Positions 38,148 to 46,900 of a stretch of DNA of 64,000 nt are shown piece after piece. Made by a program: the position numbers and the translations under genes. Origin of the DNA: Neorhizobium alkalisoli (GTDB lineage Bacteria > Pseudomonadota > Alphaproteobacteria > Rhizobiales > Rhizobiaceae). Location of the stretch: contig NZ_PVBN01000002.1 in assembly GCF_002968635.1 (NCBI RefSeq), forward strand, positions 248,001 to 312,000, given 5' to 3'. Position 1 is the first letter of the stretch, and each line of letters opens with the position of its first letter. The notes under the pieces are model-generated. The model had not been told where the DNA came from. It was given only the letters and a program-made list of their open reading frames with translations, and ran no database searches.

Positions 38148-38566
38148 GCGATTTCCACCAAAAACGCGGGCGTTCCTTTCAGCGTATTGCTGACGGTGCA
38201 GATCTCCTCTGCCAGATGAGCGATTTCGGCTTTCTGACGTGCCGTCAGGTCCCCGTCGACGTCCAGGCTCACGATGAACCGGACGATACGGGAAGGCTCC
38301 TCATGGGCTTTCTCACCCGTCACATGAGCCCTGACCTCGGTCAGCTTATCCAGTATGCCGAGTTTGCTTGCGGCGATCCGTCCGCTTAGGACAAGGCAGG
38401 AGGCGAGCGAGGCAAACATCAGGTCGAGCGGATTGAAGCCGGGCTCGGAGGCGCCGGTAACGACCTCCAGCCCGCCCTTCGTTTCGCTTGTCACCCTTGG
38501 GTGACCAAGGCGTCCCAGCACCGCTTTAGCGCCGATAGGCCGAGCCTTGATCTTTATGTCTACCAT
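38144..38566 (-). CDS. OsmC family protein
   Basis: A 140-residue OsmC/Ohr-like protein. The conserved segments are NPLDLMFASLASCLVLSGRI (about 55-75), which holds the peroxidatic-type cysteine, and the ICTVSNTLKG segment near the C-terminus, which provides the second cysteine. Such proteins reduce organic hydroperoxides with a thiol cofactor such as dihydrolipoamide. That makes the neighbour lipB, 11 bases upstream on the same strand and making lipoyl groups, an interesting context. Confidence 0.85.
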   Translation of the reverse strand: MVDIKIKARPIGAKAVLGRLGHPRVTSETKGGLEVVTGASEPGFNPLDLMFASLASCLVLSGRIAASKLGILDKLTEVRAHVTGEKAHEEPSRIVRFIVSLDVDGDLTARQKAEIAHLAEEICTVSNTLKGTPAFLVEIA

Positions 38567-38577
38567 GCCTGCCCCTT

Positions 38578-39297
38578 TCAGCTTTCCGATACCGTCGGTC
38601 CGAACACGCCTTCGAAAGCCTCTCGCAGGCGCATGTCCACATCCGCCATCATCACTGGCAGACCGAGGTCGACGAGGCTCGTGACGCCGTAGGTGCTGAT
38701 TCCGCAAGGCACGATACCGGTGAAGTGGGAGAGAGCCGGATCGACATTGAGCGACAGGCCGTGGAAGCTGACCCAGCGCCGCAGGCGGATGCCGAGAGCC
38801 GCGATCTTGTCCTCCGCCATGCTTCCATCCGGCAAGGTCGGCTTTTCCGGTCGCCGCACCCAGACCCCCACCCTGTCTTCGCGCCGCTCTCCGCGCACGT
38901 TCATCAGGTCCAGCGTGTTGATCACCACTTCCTCGAGCGCTCCCACATAGGCGCGCACGTCCTGCCGGCGCCGCTTGAGGTCGAGCATTACATAGGCGAC
39001 CCGCTGCCCGGGCCCATGATAGGTATATTCGCCGCCCCGGCCCGTCGCAAAGACGGGAAAACGATTCGGCTCGATCAGGTCGGCCGCATTGGCGCTCGTA
39101 CCGGCCGTGTAGAGCGGCGGATGTTCGAGCAGCCAGACAAGCTCGTCGGCGCGCCCGTCGGCGATCGCCGCCACCTCGTCCTCCATCTGCCTGATTGCCT
39201 CTTCATAGGGCACTAGGCTGTCGGAAATACGCCAGCGCACCGGCGGCGAGCCGGGTTGGGGCATCATGGAAAGATCGAGATCGGTGCGGGTCAACAT
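38578..39297 (-). CDS. lipB: Octanoyl-[acyl carrier protein]:protein N-octanoyltransferase
   Basis: A 239-residue LipB, which moves octanoyl groups from acyl carrier protein to lipoyl domains, the first step of lipoate assembly. The family motifs are [29 protein letters not shown] with its histidine, and the Lys164/Cys198 catalytic pair in [10 protein letters not shown] and GIVPCGIS. In the cell its products are needed by 2-oxo acid dehydrogenases and by GcvH, whose gene is at 54.6 kb. The ATG at 39297 is chosen; starts at residue 11 or 12 are possible. Confidence 0.95.
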   Translation of the reverse strand: MLTRTDLDLSMMPQPGSPPVRWRISDSLVPYEEAIRQMEDEVAAIADGRADELVWLLEHPPLYTAGTSANAADLIEPNRFPVFATGRGGEYTYHGPGQRVAYVMLDLKRRRQDVRAYVGALEEVVINTLDLMNVRGERREDRVGVWVRRPEKPTLPDGSMAEDKIAALGIRLRRWVSFHGLSLNVDPALSHFTGIVPCGISTYGVTSLVDLGLPVMMADVDMRLREAFEGVFGPTVSES

Positions 39298-39473
39298 GAA
39301 AGTCTTCTTACAATATCGAATGGATGCGGCAAGCGAGGCTTTTCGGCCGTTTCCATATAGGCATTTCCACAGGCGATTTTTATCCTTCAAAAATCTGTCA
39401 CGGCGCACTTGTGCACCCCAGATGCTTTTGCTACATGCAGCCCCGCCGGCGCAAATCGGCACCTACCACGATG

Positions 39474-39557
39474 CGGTCGTGGCGGAATTGGTAGACGCGC
39501 AGCGTTGAGGTCGCTGTGGGGCAACCCGTGGAAGTTCGAGTCTTCTCGACCGCACCA
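39474..39557 (+). tRNA. tRNA-Leu (anticodon GAG)
   Basis: The acceptor stem GCGGTCG pairs with CGACCGC, followed by an encoded ACCA end. The D arm (GGCGGAATTGGTAGACGC) is typical of leucine tRNA. The anticodon stem CAGCG/CGCTG closes the loop TTGAGGT, giving anticodon GAG (codons CUC and CUU). A long variable arm and the TTCGAGT T-loop confirm a class II tRNA. Confidence 0.97.
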
Positions 39558-39560
39558 AAG

Positions 39561-39584
39561 AAACCCGCTTCGGCGGGTTTTTTT
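39561..39584 (+). terminator. Rho-independent terminator after tRNA-Leu
   Basis: AAACCCGC pairs with GCGGGTTT around a TTCG tetraloop, and the T-run continues to seven Ts. It starts three bases after the CCA end of the tRNA. Confidence 0.95.
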
Positions 39585-39668
39585 GTCCGGCCGCTGCGTG
39601 AGGCATCCTCGGCTTGAACCTTGCCCATAGCTGTGATCTGAACGGGAGCATTCTTCGAAAGCGTCGGC

Positions 39669-40589
39669 ATGCCCTCCTCTACACCCGAAAATCCGCTCAA
39701 GGGCATGGCCATCATGGCCGTCTGCATGCTCATTCTGCCGCTGATGGACGCGATCGCCAAATACATGGCGACTTTCGAATCCATGTCGCCGGGACAGGTG
39801 ACGTTCTACCGCTTCTTCTTCCAGCTGGTCTGCGTCCTGCCGCTGGCGGCCGTAACGGGCGCGGCGGTTTTCAGAGCCAAGCGCCCCTGGATGAACCTGC
39901 TGCGCGGCGTGCTGCACGCAGGCGCCAGCCTGATGTTCTTCGTCGCGGTCAAATACATGCCGCTTGCGGACGTGTTCGCCATCTATTTCGTCGAGCCCTT
40001 CATGCTCACCATGATGTCGGCGATCTTCCTGAGGGAGAAAGTCGGCTGGCGCCGGTGGCTCGCGATCCTCGTCGGTTTCGGCGGCGCGATGGTCGTCATC
40101 CAGCCGAGTTACGCGATCTTCGGCTGGACGGCGCTGCTGCCGATAGCCTGCGCCTTTCTCTTTACGCTCTATTTGTTCCTCAACCGGGCGATCGGAGACG
40201 CCGATTCGCCGCTCGTCATGCAGACCATGGCGGGCATCGGCGGCACGATCTTTACGGGTGTCGCACTCGTCATCGGAAACGGCATGGGCGCGGCCGATTT
40301 TGCCCCTTCGCTTCCTTCTTCGTGGCTCGGGCTTTTCCTGCTGATTCTGCTCGGCTCCATTTCCGGTTACATGCACCTGCTGGTGGTGCGGGCCTTCCGG
40401 CTTGCGCCGCTGTCGCTGCTTGCACCGTTCCAGTATTTCGAGATCATTTCGGCGACCGTGCTCGGTTATGCTCTCTTCGGCGATTTTCCCACCACCTCCA
40501 AATGGCTTGGCATACTGATCATCGTCGCGTCCGGCCTCTTCATCATCTGGCGCGAGCGTTCCGGAACGAAACAGGTGGAAGCCCTTTAG
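39669..40589 (+). CDS. EamA/DMT family transporter
   Basis: A 306-residue inner-membrane protein with ten predicted helices arranged as two EamA repeats (about 10-140 and 152-292). Typical signatures are PLMDAIAKYMA, FYRFFFQL, VEPFMLTMMSAIFLREKVGW and the C-terminal PFQYFEIISATVLGYALFGDF. Members export amino acids, nucleobases or other small molecules; the substrate here is unknown. It lies downstream of the tRNA terminator and appears to be a single gene. Confidence 0.9.
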   Translation: MPSSTPENPLKGMAIMAVCMLILPLMDAIAKYMATFESMSPGQVTFYRFFFQLVCVLPLAAVTGAAVFRAKRPWMNLLRGVLHAGASLMFFVAVKYMPLADVFAIYFVEPFMLTMMSAIFLREKVGWRRWLAILVGFGGAMVVIQPSYAIFGWTALLPIACAFLFTLYLFLNRAIGDADSPLVMQTMAGIGGTIFTGVALVIGNGMGAADFAPSLPSSWLGLFLLILLGSISGYMHLLVVRAFRLAPLSLLAPFQYFEIISATVLGYALFGDFPTTSKWLGILIIVASGLFIIWRERSGTKQVEAL

Positions 40590-40686
40590 GAATTTATTGA
40601 GCGGGCATTAACCCCTCTCCTTTCCGGACCCTAAACTTCTGAAGTTTATGACCCAAATCAGTTTCATGAAGAAACGGAGATGGGGG

Positions 40687-41397
40687 ATGAGCGGGTTCCG
40701 CTTTTCTTTTCCGGCATGTGTGACCGCCGGGAAGGGTCGGATTGATGCCGACGACATTTTGATGCTGCGCCGATATGCATTCCCGGAGGGAATCGGCTCG
40801 TTCGACGATGCGCTCACCCTTCTTGCGCTGAACGAGGAATGTCGCGAGCACGGCCCCGAATGGGCGAGCTATTTTGTCGAGAGCCTGACGATGTTTCTCG
40901 TTCGCGACTGCGCCCCGCGCGGTATCGTCGACGAAGTCAAGGCCGGCTGGCTGATGCGCACGATCACCACCGATTGCGCAGTGCGTTCACCGGTAGAGCT
41001 GGAGCTTCTCCTTCACGTCATGGAAGTCGCGCCCGAAGTCCCTGAAAGCCTGTCGGCCTTCGCACTGGACCAGGTCCGTCTCGCCCTGCAGGTGGATGCC
41101 CGCGGTGCCTATCATGCCATCCGCCCCGCCTCACCCGGAATTGCGGTTCACGACCTCGCCTATATCTGGCGGGTGCTCCGCAGCGCGCTCGATCGCGGTC
41201 GGCTGATGCTATCACCGCTCGAGACGGTCGTGCTGCGCGAGATCGACGCACTGGCCGATGCCTCCGCCCATCACCCCGCATGGCGGGAGATGATCGAGGC
41301 GATCGTGACGCTCGACAGACCGCGGCGCGCCCTCCGTTCCGCCCCCTGGCTGATCACCAATGACGTCCATTCGTCTTCTGACGAACTCGCCGCCTGA
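40687..41397 (+). CDS. Conserved hypothetical protein
   Basis: A 236-residue soluble protein without a recognised domain. It is mainly helical, rich in leucine and acidic residues, with a conserved-looking core around GRIDADDILMLRRYAFPEG that resembles EF-hand-like or helical-repeat sequence only faintly. The ATG at 40687 is preferred because GGAG lies seven bases upstream; earlier ATGs at 40648 and 40666 lack that support. Rhizobial genomes carry similar proteins of unknown function. Confidence 0.65.
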   Translation: MSGFRFSFPACVTAGKGRIDADDILMLRRYAFPEGIGSFDDALTLLALNEECREHGPEWASYFVESLTMFLVRDCAPRGIVDEVKAGWLMRTITTDCAVRSPVELELLLHVMEVAPEVPESLSAFALDQVRLALQVDARGAYHAIRPASPGIAVHDLAYIWRVLRSALDRGRLMLSPLETVVLREIDALADASAHHPAWREMIEAIVTLDRPRRALRSAPWLITNDVHSSSDELAA

Positions 41398-41529
41398 TTT
41401 TGCAGACACCTTCCGAGGCAATTGGTGCGGCTCATTCGGATTTTAGCATTTGGCTAAATCCTGGGGAAAACGGTTCACGCTAGACTGGCTCGAATGATCG
41501 GCCACCCCGAGCCGGCGCCGGAGGCGCCC

Positions 41530-42801
41530 ATGTCGCCCCTTTTATCCGCAACGCTGCTGCTTTCGCTCAATCTCGGCCTCCTCTGGCTGCTGATGGCGGC
41601 GCCGCTCGGTCGGCGCAGGATCGAATTGCGCCGTACCGTGGCCATCGCTCCCGAACGTCTCTGGCAAGCGGTCCAACCTGGCGGGGAAGCGACGGGCTGG
41701 AATCCGGCGATCCTCTCGGTGGAAGCGGACAAAGCCCACCCCGGCTGCATCGAGGTCGCCTATACCCACCCCGATCGCCACGGCGATCCGATCAGGCGGA
41801 TCTTTCGGATCAACGATCATCTGAACCCTGCTGAAGGCCGCTACGAAAGCCACGCCCGCGTTGTCGAAGACAGTGCTCTGGATCTCTCCTTCTGGCGAAA
41901 TTTCGAGGCGTACAGATCTGTTTCGGCGGCCCCGGGTGGCGCCACGGTCACCTTCGCCGAAACCGACACATATCGCGGCTTCGCCCTTTATCTGTTCCGC
42001 TATTTTATGATCCGCCGCGCCCTGCAGTCGCTGACCGGGTGGCTGGAGGGTGGTCGCAACAGGAGCGGCGTGGCAATCGAACACCCGCTCGTCCAGGTGT
42101 GTCTTGCAGTCCTGTCCACGCTGCTCCTCTGGCCGTTCTTCGGCCTCAGCGCCGCGGGCCTGACGATCTCGGTGATGCTCACCGTCGTCATCGTGCTTCA
42201 CGAAATGGGCCATCTGGTTGCCTATCGCGCCTTCGGACACGAGAGTGCCCGAATAATCTTCGTGCCGTTGCTCGGCGGCCTTGCCATCGGAGGACGCCCC
42301 TACAACAGCCGCTTCGAGGTTGCCACCTGCGCGCTCATGGGGCCTGGCATGTCGGCCTTCCTGGTGCCGGTTCTGGTCTCCGCCTGCGAATTCGCCGCCG
42401 CAAATGTCCTGCCGGCTCCGGTCCGGGACTTCGCACTCCTTTTCCTCCTCATCCTCGGCGCCTTCAATCTTCTCAATCTGCTGCCGATGTATCGCTTCGA
42501 CGGCGGACAGGTTCTGCGCCAGATCTTCACGAGCCGCCACCTGCTCGTCGCCGGCAGCTTCGGCGTGACCCTGCTCCTGTTGTGGGTCGGCTATCGCATC
42601 GGCATGTCGTCCACAGCGCTTATTGCTGCACTGGCGGTCTTCACGCTCGTCAGCCTGATGGGGTTCAGCGCCGTCAAACCACGGCGGAGCCTCGATCCGA
42701 TGCATCCCGGCGAACGGTTGATGGCCGGACTTGGTCTCTATGCCGCGCTCTTTATCCACGCCTATGCGGTAGTCTTTGCATGCGACCACCTGTTTGGCTG
42801 A
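41530..42801 (+). CDS. Fusion of an SRPBCC (START-like) domain to a site-2-protease-type membrane metalloprotease
   Basis: A 423-residue membrane protein. An N-terminal helix (about 5-24) is followed by a soluble domain (about 30-175) that reads as SRPBCC/polyketide-cyclase-like: RRTVAIAPERLWQAV, then GWNPAI and TVTFAETDTYRGFAL. The C-terminal half is a peptidase M50 domain with the zinc motif HEMGH (224-228), a second HESARI segment, and NLLPMYRFDGG with Asp324 as the third ligand. All protease residues are present. The ATG at 41530 has GGAGG five bases upstream. Substrates are unknown; the START-like domain could sense a lipid or bind substrate. Confidence 0.85.
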   Translation: MSPLLSATLLLSLNLGLLWLLMAAPLGRRRIELRRTVAIAPERLWQAVQPGGEATGWNPAILSVEADKAHPGCIEVAYTHPDRHGDPIRRIFRINDHLNPAEGRYESHARVVEDSALDLSFWRNFEAYRSVSAAPGGATVTFAETDTYRGFALYLFRYFMIRRALQSLTGWLEGGRNRSGVAIEHPLVQVCLAVLSTLLLWPFFGLSAAGLTISVMLTVVIVLHEMGHLVAYRAFGHESARIIFVPLLGGLAIGGRPYNSRFEVATCALMGPGMSAFLVPVLVSACEFAAANVLPAPVRDFALLFLLILGAFNLLNLLPMYRFDGGQVLRQIFTSRHLLVAGSFGVTLLLLWVGYRIGMSSTALIAALAVFTLVSLMGFSAVKPRRSLDPMHPGERLMAGLGLYAALFIHAYAVVFACDHLFG

Positions 42802-42847
42802 GACGGCAATCCTTGACAACGATTGGCGAAATGGCTCCAAAGGTCGC

Positions 42848-43462
42848 ATGAAGACCGAGAACCCTCCATTGCCGTTTGGCTACTCCGCCGTTCCGCCGGG
42901 CAAACTCGCCACCGTCGTCACCTGTCTGGAGATGCTGGCACCGCCTGCACCAAATTCCCGCGCGGAAAATGGCTCGCTCGTCGCGGAAGTCTGGAATTCT
43001 CCGGGGCTGGAGGATTACCGCTCCCTTTTCCGTGCCGTCGGCGAGGATTGGATGTGGGTGTCGCGGCTTGTCATGGCGGACGACCAACTCGCCGCGATCC
43101 TCGATGCCCCGCTTGTCGAGATTTACGTCCTCAAGGACAGCGAGCGTCGCATCGGCCTGCTGGAGCTCGACTTTCGCAACCAGGGCGAATGCGAACTGGT
43201 GTTTTTCGGGGTCGTTCGCGACGCCATCGGCAAGGGTGCCGGACGCTTTCTCATGAACCACGCGATCGAGAAGGCCTGGTCCCGTCCGATAACCCGTTTC
43301 TGGGTCCATACCTGCCACTTCGATTCGCCCGCAGCGTTACCCTTCTATCAGCGCTCGGGTTTTGTTCCTTATGCCTCGATGGTCGAGGTTTTTGATGACC
43401 CTCGCCTTGCCGGCCAAGCGCCGAAAAACGCCTCGCCGCATGTGCCGCTGATCGAGCCCTGA
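42848..43462 (+). CDS. GNAT family N-acetyltransferase
   Basis: A 204-residue acetyltransferase. The GNAT core starts around residue 85 ([20 protein letters not shown]) and has the acetyl-CoA loop [18 protein letters not shown], followed by [21 protein letters not shown]. The N-terminal 60 residues are specific to this subgroup. Substrate unknown. AAAGG lies five bases upstream of the ATG. It is 46 bases after the protease gene and may be co-transcribed with it. Confidence 0.85.
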   Translation: MKTENPPLPFGYSAVPPGKLATVVTCLEMLAPPAPNSRAENGSLVAEVWNSPGLEDYRSLFRAVGEDWMWVSRLVMADDQLAAILDAPLVEIYVLKDSERRIGLLELDFRNQGECELVFFGVVRDAIGKGAGRFLMNHAIEKAWSRPITRFWVHTCHFDSPAALPFYQRSGFVPYASMVEVFDDPRLAGQAPKNASPHVPLIEP

Positions 43463-43572
43463 AGCGGCTTTGGTCCTTTTTGCGACGTCCAGGGTCCGCT
43501 TCCGGCTTGAGCCCATGGGGCGGGCCGTGCAAAGGTCCGCCGCAGATTCTTAGAGGCACGAAAGGAAATCAC

Positions 43573-44700
43573 ATGGACGTACGCGCCGCTGTTGCCGTTC
43601 AGGCAGGAAAACCGCTCGAGGTCATGACCGTGCAGCTGGAAGGTCCTCGGGCTGGCGAAGTGCTGGTCGAGGTCAAGGCGACCGGCATCTGCCACACCGA
43701 TGACTTCACTCTCTCGGGCGCCGATCCCGAAGGCCTGTTCCCGGCCATCCTCGGCCATGAGGGCGCCGGCATCGTCGTCGATGTCGGTCCGGGCGTCACC
43801 TCGGTGAAGAAGGGCGATCACGTCATCCCGCTCTACACCCCGGAATGCCGCGAATGCTACTCGTGCCTCAGCCGCAAGACGAACCTCTGCACCTCGATCC
43901 GCGCCACCCAGGGACAGGGCCTGATGCCCGACGGCACCTCGCGCTTCTCGATCGGCAAGGACAAGATCCACCACTACATGGGCTGCTCGACCTTCGCCAA
44001 TTACACGGTTCTGCCGGAGATCGCGCTTGCCAAGGTCAACCCGGACGCCCCCTTCGACAAGATCTGCTACATCGGCTGCGGCGTCACCACCGGCGTCGGC
44101 GCGGTCATCAACACGGCCAAGGTCGAGATCGGTTCGACGGCGATCGTCTTCGGTCTCGGCGGCATCGGCCTTAACGTGCTTCAGGGTCTCAGGCTTGCCG
44201 GTGCGGACATGATCATCGGCGTCGACATCAACCCCGACCGCAAGGAATGGGGCGAGAAGTTCGGCATGACGCATTTCGTCAACCCCAAGGAGGTCGGCGA
44301 CGACATCGTGCCCTATCTGGTCAACATGACCAAGCGGGGCGGCGACCTGATCGGCGGTGCCGACTACACCTTCGACTGCACCGGCAATACCAGGGTGATG
44401 CGTCAGGCGCTCGAATCGGCCCATCGCGGCTGGGGCAAGTCGGTGATCATCGGCGTTGCGGGTGCGGGGCAGGAAATCTCCACCCGTCCCTTCCAGCTGG
44501 TCACCGGCCGCCAGTGGATGGGCACCGCCTTCGGCGGCGCCCGCGGCCGCACCGACGTGCCCAAGATCGTCGACTGGTACATGCAGGGCAAGATCCAGAT
44601 CGACCCGATGATCACCCACACCATGCCGCTCGACCACATCAACAAGGGTTTCGAGCTGATGCATTCCGGCGAAAGCATCCGCGGCGTCGTGGTTTATTGA
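43573..44700 (+). CDS. frmA: S-(hydroxymethyl)glutathione dehydrogenase / class III alcohol dehydrogenase
   Basis: A 375-residue zinc-dependent dehydrogenase that oxidises S-hydroxymethylglutathione to S-formylglutathione with NAD. Catalytic zinc ligands are Cys40, His62 and Cys169; the structural zinc ligands are Cys92, Cys95, Cys98 and Cys106. The Rossmann motif GLGGIGLNV follows. Class III markers include [13 protein letters not shown]. The next step, S-formylglutathione hydrolase, is encoded 780 bases downstream with two small genes in between. AAAGGA lies eight to nine bases before the ATG. The symbol is by function; adhC or flhA are also used. Confidence 0.95.
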   Translation: MDVRAAVAVQAGKPLEVMTVQLEGPRAGEVLVEVKATGICHTDDFTLSGADPEGLFPAILGHEGAGIVVDVGPGVTSVKKGDHVIPLYTPECRECYSCLSRKTNLCTSIRATQGQGLMPDGTSRFSIGKDKIHHYMGCSTFANYTVLPEIALAKVNPDAPFDKICYIGCGVTTGVGAVINTAKVEIGSTAIVFGLGGIGLNVLQGLRLAGADMIIGVDINPDRKEWGEKFGMTHFVNPKEVGDDIVPYLVNMTKRGGDLIGGADYTFDCTGNTRVMRQALESAHRGWGKSVIIGVAGAGQEISTRPFQLVTGRQWMGTAFGGARGRTDVPKIVDWYMQGKIQIDPMITHTMPLDHINKGFELMHSGESIRGVVVY

Positions 44701-44769
44701 TAGGTGCCGACTTGTATTTGGGAACAACACTTCTATCATCCTATGCGTTGCAAGTCAGGGGACTCCCAA

Positions 44770-44958
44770 ATGTACAAGTTCGAAATCTACAAGGACAAGT
44801 CCGGCGAATTCCGCTTCCGCTTCAAGGCTTCGAACGGCCAGACCTTGTTCTCGTCCGAAGGCTATTCGGCAAAGGCTTCGGCCGTTGCTGCCATTGATTC
44901 CATCAAGAAGAACGCGCCGGGGGCGACCACGGACGACCAGACCACGGCAGTTGCCTGA
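44770..44958 (+). CDS. YegP family (DUF1508) protein
   Basis: A 62-residue protein with a single YegP/UPF0339 repeat: YKFEIYKDKSGEFRFRFKAS, then NGQTLFSSEGYSAKASAV and AIDSIKKNAP. Family members are small beta-rich proteins, often duplicated; this is the one-repeat form. Function unknown. The ATG at 44770 has AGGGGA eight bases upstream, and the conserved part begins right there. Confidence 0.88.
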   Translation: MYKFEIYKDKSGEFRFRFKASNGQTLFSSEGYSAKASAVAAIDSIKKNAPGATTDDQTTAVA

Positions 44959-45019
44959 AGGCCCAGCCTTCCCGGTCTTCGGTCGGACGACATTGCTCCT
45001 CTGCAGAGAATGACGCAGC

Positions 45020-45481
45020 ATGATCTATGTCGATGCCGACGCCTGCCCGGTAAAGCCGGAAATCCTCAAGGTCGCGGAACGCCACGGCCTTGAGGTAACC
45101 TTCGTCGCCAATTCCGGCCTTCGTCCGTCGCGTGACCCGATGATCCGCAATGTGATCGTCTCGGGCGCATTCGATGCGGCCGACGACTGGATCGCAGACC
45201 ATGCCGGCACCGGTGACATCGTCGTCACCGCCGACGTTCCGCTTGCCGTTCGATGCGTCTCCAGTGGCGCACTTGTGACGGGCCCGACCGGTCGCCTTTT
45301 CGATGAGGCCAACATTGGAATGGCGAGCGCCATGCGCGACCTCGGCGCGCATCTGCGCGAAACCGGCGAAAGCAAAGGCTACAACGCGGCCTTTTCTCCC
45401 CGTGATCGATCCAAATTCCTTGAAACACTGGACCGGCTCTGCCGCCGCGCCAGAAACGAAGTGCAATCCGGAAACCGATAA
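45020..45481 (+). CDS. YaiI/YqxD family protein (DUF188, UPF0178)
   Basis: A 153-residue protein of the DUF188 family, a PIN-like nuclease-fold group. The conserved acidic positions are in IYVDADACPVKPEILKVA and VTADVPLA, and the C-terminal region has the usual ALVTGPTGRLFDEANIG. Nuclease activity is possible but not shown. Its stop overlaps the start of fghA by one base (TAATG), so translation is coupled with formaldehyde-detoxification gene expression. Confidence 0.88.
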   Translation: MIYVDADACPVKPEILKVAERHGLEVTFVANSGLRPSRDPMIRNVIVSGAFDAADDWIADHAGTGDIVVTADVPLAVRCVSSGALVTGPTGRLFDEANIGMASAMRDLGAHLRETGESKGYNAAFSPRDRSKFLETLDRLCRRARNEVQSGNR

Positions 45482-46314
45482 TGAAAGTTCTTTCGCAGAA
45501 CACCGCCTTCGGCGGTATGCAGGGCGTCTTTGCCCATGATTCCGAAGCCTGCAAATGCGAAATGACCTTTGCGGTCTTCGTGCCTCCGAAGGCGATCCGG
45601 GAACCCTGCCCCGTCCTCTGGTACCTCTCCGGCCTCACCTGCACCCATGCCAATGTCATGGAGAAGGGCGAATACCGGCGGTTGGCTTCGGAGTTGGGCC
45701 TCATCATCGTCTGCCCGGATACCAGCCCGCGCGGCAACGATGTGCCGGACGAACTCACCAATTGGCAGATGGGCAAAGGCGCCGGTTTCTATCTCGACGC
45801 CACCGAGAAGCCCTGGTCGGAACATTACCAGATGTACACCTACATCACCGAGGAACTGCCTAACTTCGTCAGTCAGCACTTCCGCATGGACATGAGCCGC
45901 CAGGGGATTTTCGGTCATTCCATGGGCGGCCACGGCGCCATGACGATGGCGCTTCGGAACCCTGACCGTTTTAAAAGCTGCTCGGCTTTCGCCCCGATCG
46001 TCCAGCCCTCGACGGCCGACTGGTCGGCACCAGCCTTGGAGAAATATCTCGGCGCCGATAGTTCAGCCTGGCGCCAGTACGATGCCTGCGCACTGGTGGA
46101 AGACGGCGCGCGTTTTCCGGAATTCCTGATCGACCAGGGCAAGGCGGACGGCTTTTTGGAAAACGGCCTCCGGCCGTGGCTGTTCGAAGAGGCAATCGCG
46201 GGAACCGATATCGCCCTGACGCTGCGCATGCACGAGCGTTACGACCACTCCTACTATTTCATCTCGACCTTCATGGACGACCACCTGCGCTGGCACGCGG
46301 AACGGCTGGCATGA
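45481..46314 (+). CDS. fghA: S-formylglutathione hydrolase
   Basis: A 277-residue serine hydrolase of the esterase D family, converting S-formylglutathione to formate and glutathione. The nucleophile is in GHSMGGHGA, with LSGLTCTHANVMEKGEY forming the oxyanion and substrate region and the catalytic histidine in RYDHSYYFI. It completes the pathway begun by the class III alcohol dehydrogenase upstream. Length and motifs are normal for the family. Confidence 0.95.
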   Translation: MKVLSQNTAFGGMQGVFAHDSEACKCEMTFAVFVPPKAIREPCPVLWYLSGLTCTHANVMEKGEYRRLASELGLIIVCPDTSPRGNDVPDELTNWQMGKGAGFYLDATEKPWSEHYQMYTYITEELPNFVSQHFRMDMSRQGIFGHSMGGHGAMTMALRNPDRFKSCSAFAPIVQPSTADWSAPALEKYLGADSSAWRQYDACALVEDGARFPEFLIDQGKADGFLENGLRPWLFEEAIAGTDIALTLRMHERYDHSYYFISTFMDDHLRWHAERLA

Positions 46315-46318
46315 CGAC

Positions 46319-46359
46319 TTGAACCAAAAACGCATGCAATATATATTCTATATTCATGC
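46319..46359 (+). promoter_or_regulatory. Promoter and palindromic operator of the toxin-antitoxin operon
   Basis: TTGAAC (46319-46324) and TATATT (46342-46347) are 17 bases apart. The region 46332-46359 is a near-perfect palindrome: GCATG, AATATA, five-base centre, TATATT, CATGC, with one extra base in the left arm. It covers the -10 element and the first codon. The predicted transcription start falls within a few bases of the ATG at 46356, so the mRNA may be leaderless. Confidence 0.6.
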
Positions 46360-46634
46360 AAATCCTTTGGTCAGAGGAAAAGAACGATATCCTGAAGCAA
46401 AAGTTTGGCTTCGGTTTTGAACGCATCGTAGTCGCCCTGGCAGATGAGAAGCTGTTGGCCGACCGCAGGCATGCCAGTCAGGAGCGTTATCCTCACCAAA
46501 GACAGCTGATTGTCGATATCGAAGGCTACGCGTTCATTGTGCCTTACGTCGAGAATGAAACGGGTGTTTTTCTGAAGACCTTCTTTCCGAGCCGCAAGGC
46601 GACACGCGACTGCTTGAAGGGTGAGAAATTGTGA
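46356..46634 (+). CDS. BrnT-like toxin of a type II toxin-antitoxin pair
   Basis: A 92-residue protein resembling BrnT ribonuclease toxins in length and layout: MQILWSEEKNDILKQKFGFG at the start (the WD/E-x-K pattern), a central ADRRHASQERYPHQRQLIV segment, and the C-terminal SRKATRDCLKG corresponding to the ISARRATRRE region. It has no ribosome binding site, in line with a leaderless start. It overlaps the antitoxin gene by four bases (GTGA). Base composition is lower in GC than the flanking genes, suggesting acquisition. A different RelE-fold toxin family is possible. Confidence 0.7.
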   Translation: MQILWSEEKNDILKQKFGFGFERIVVALADEKLLADRRHASQERYPHQRQLIVDIEGYAFIVPYVENETGVFLKTFFPSRKATRDCLKGEKL

Positions 46635-46897
46635 GCAAGAGCAAAGGTGCGCAAGAACTGAGCGAAGACGAAGTTGCCGCCCTTTCCGAGACCGGTGAAT
46701 GGGTGCCTGTCGGTGAGTTCGAGGAGCGTAAGCGCTTTTGGAAGGATGCCGCGCGCAATACGATTGAAGGGAAGCGACAGCGGATCTCGATCTCTATTCC
46801 CGAGCGGGATTTGGCCCGCCTCAAAGCGAAGGCACTTGAGGAAGGCATGCCTTACCAGACGCTGATCAATTCGATCCTGCACAAATACGTTTCATGA
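46631..46897 (+). CDS. BrnA/CopG-like ribbon-helix-helix antitoxin
   Basis: An 88-residue protein starting with GTG inside the toxin's stop region. The C-terminal part, QRISISIPERDLARLKAKAL followed by EEGMPYQTLINSILHKYVS, is a ribbon-helix-helix DNA-binding domain of the CopG/BrnA type. The N-terminal half is charged and likely wraps the toxin. It probably represses the operon through the palindrome over the toxin start. Toxin-first order is usual for brnTA. Confidence 0.78.
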   Translation: MSKSKGAQELSEDEVAALSETGEWVPVGEFEERKRFWKDAARNTIEGKRQRISISIPERDLARLKAKALEEGMPYQTLINSILHKYVS

Positions 46898-46900
46898 CAC

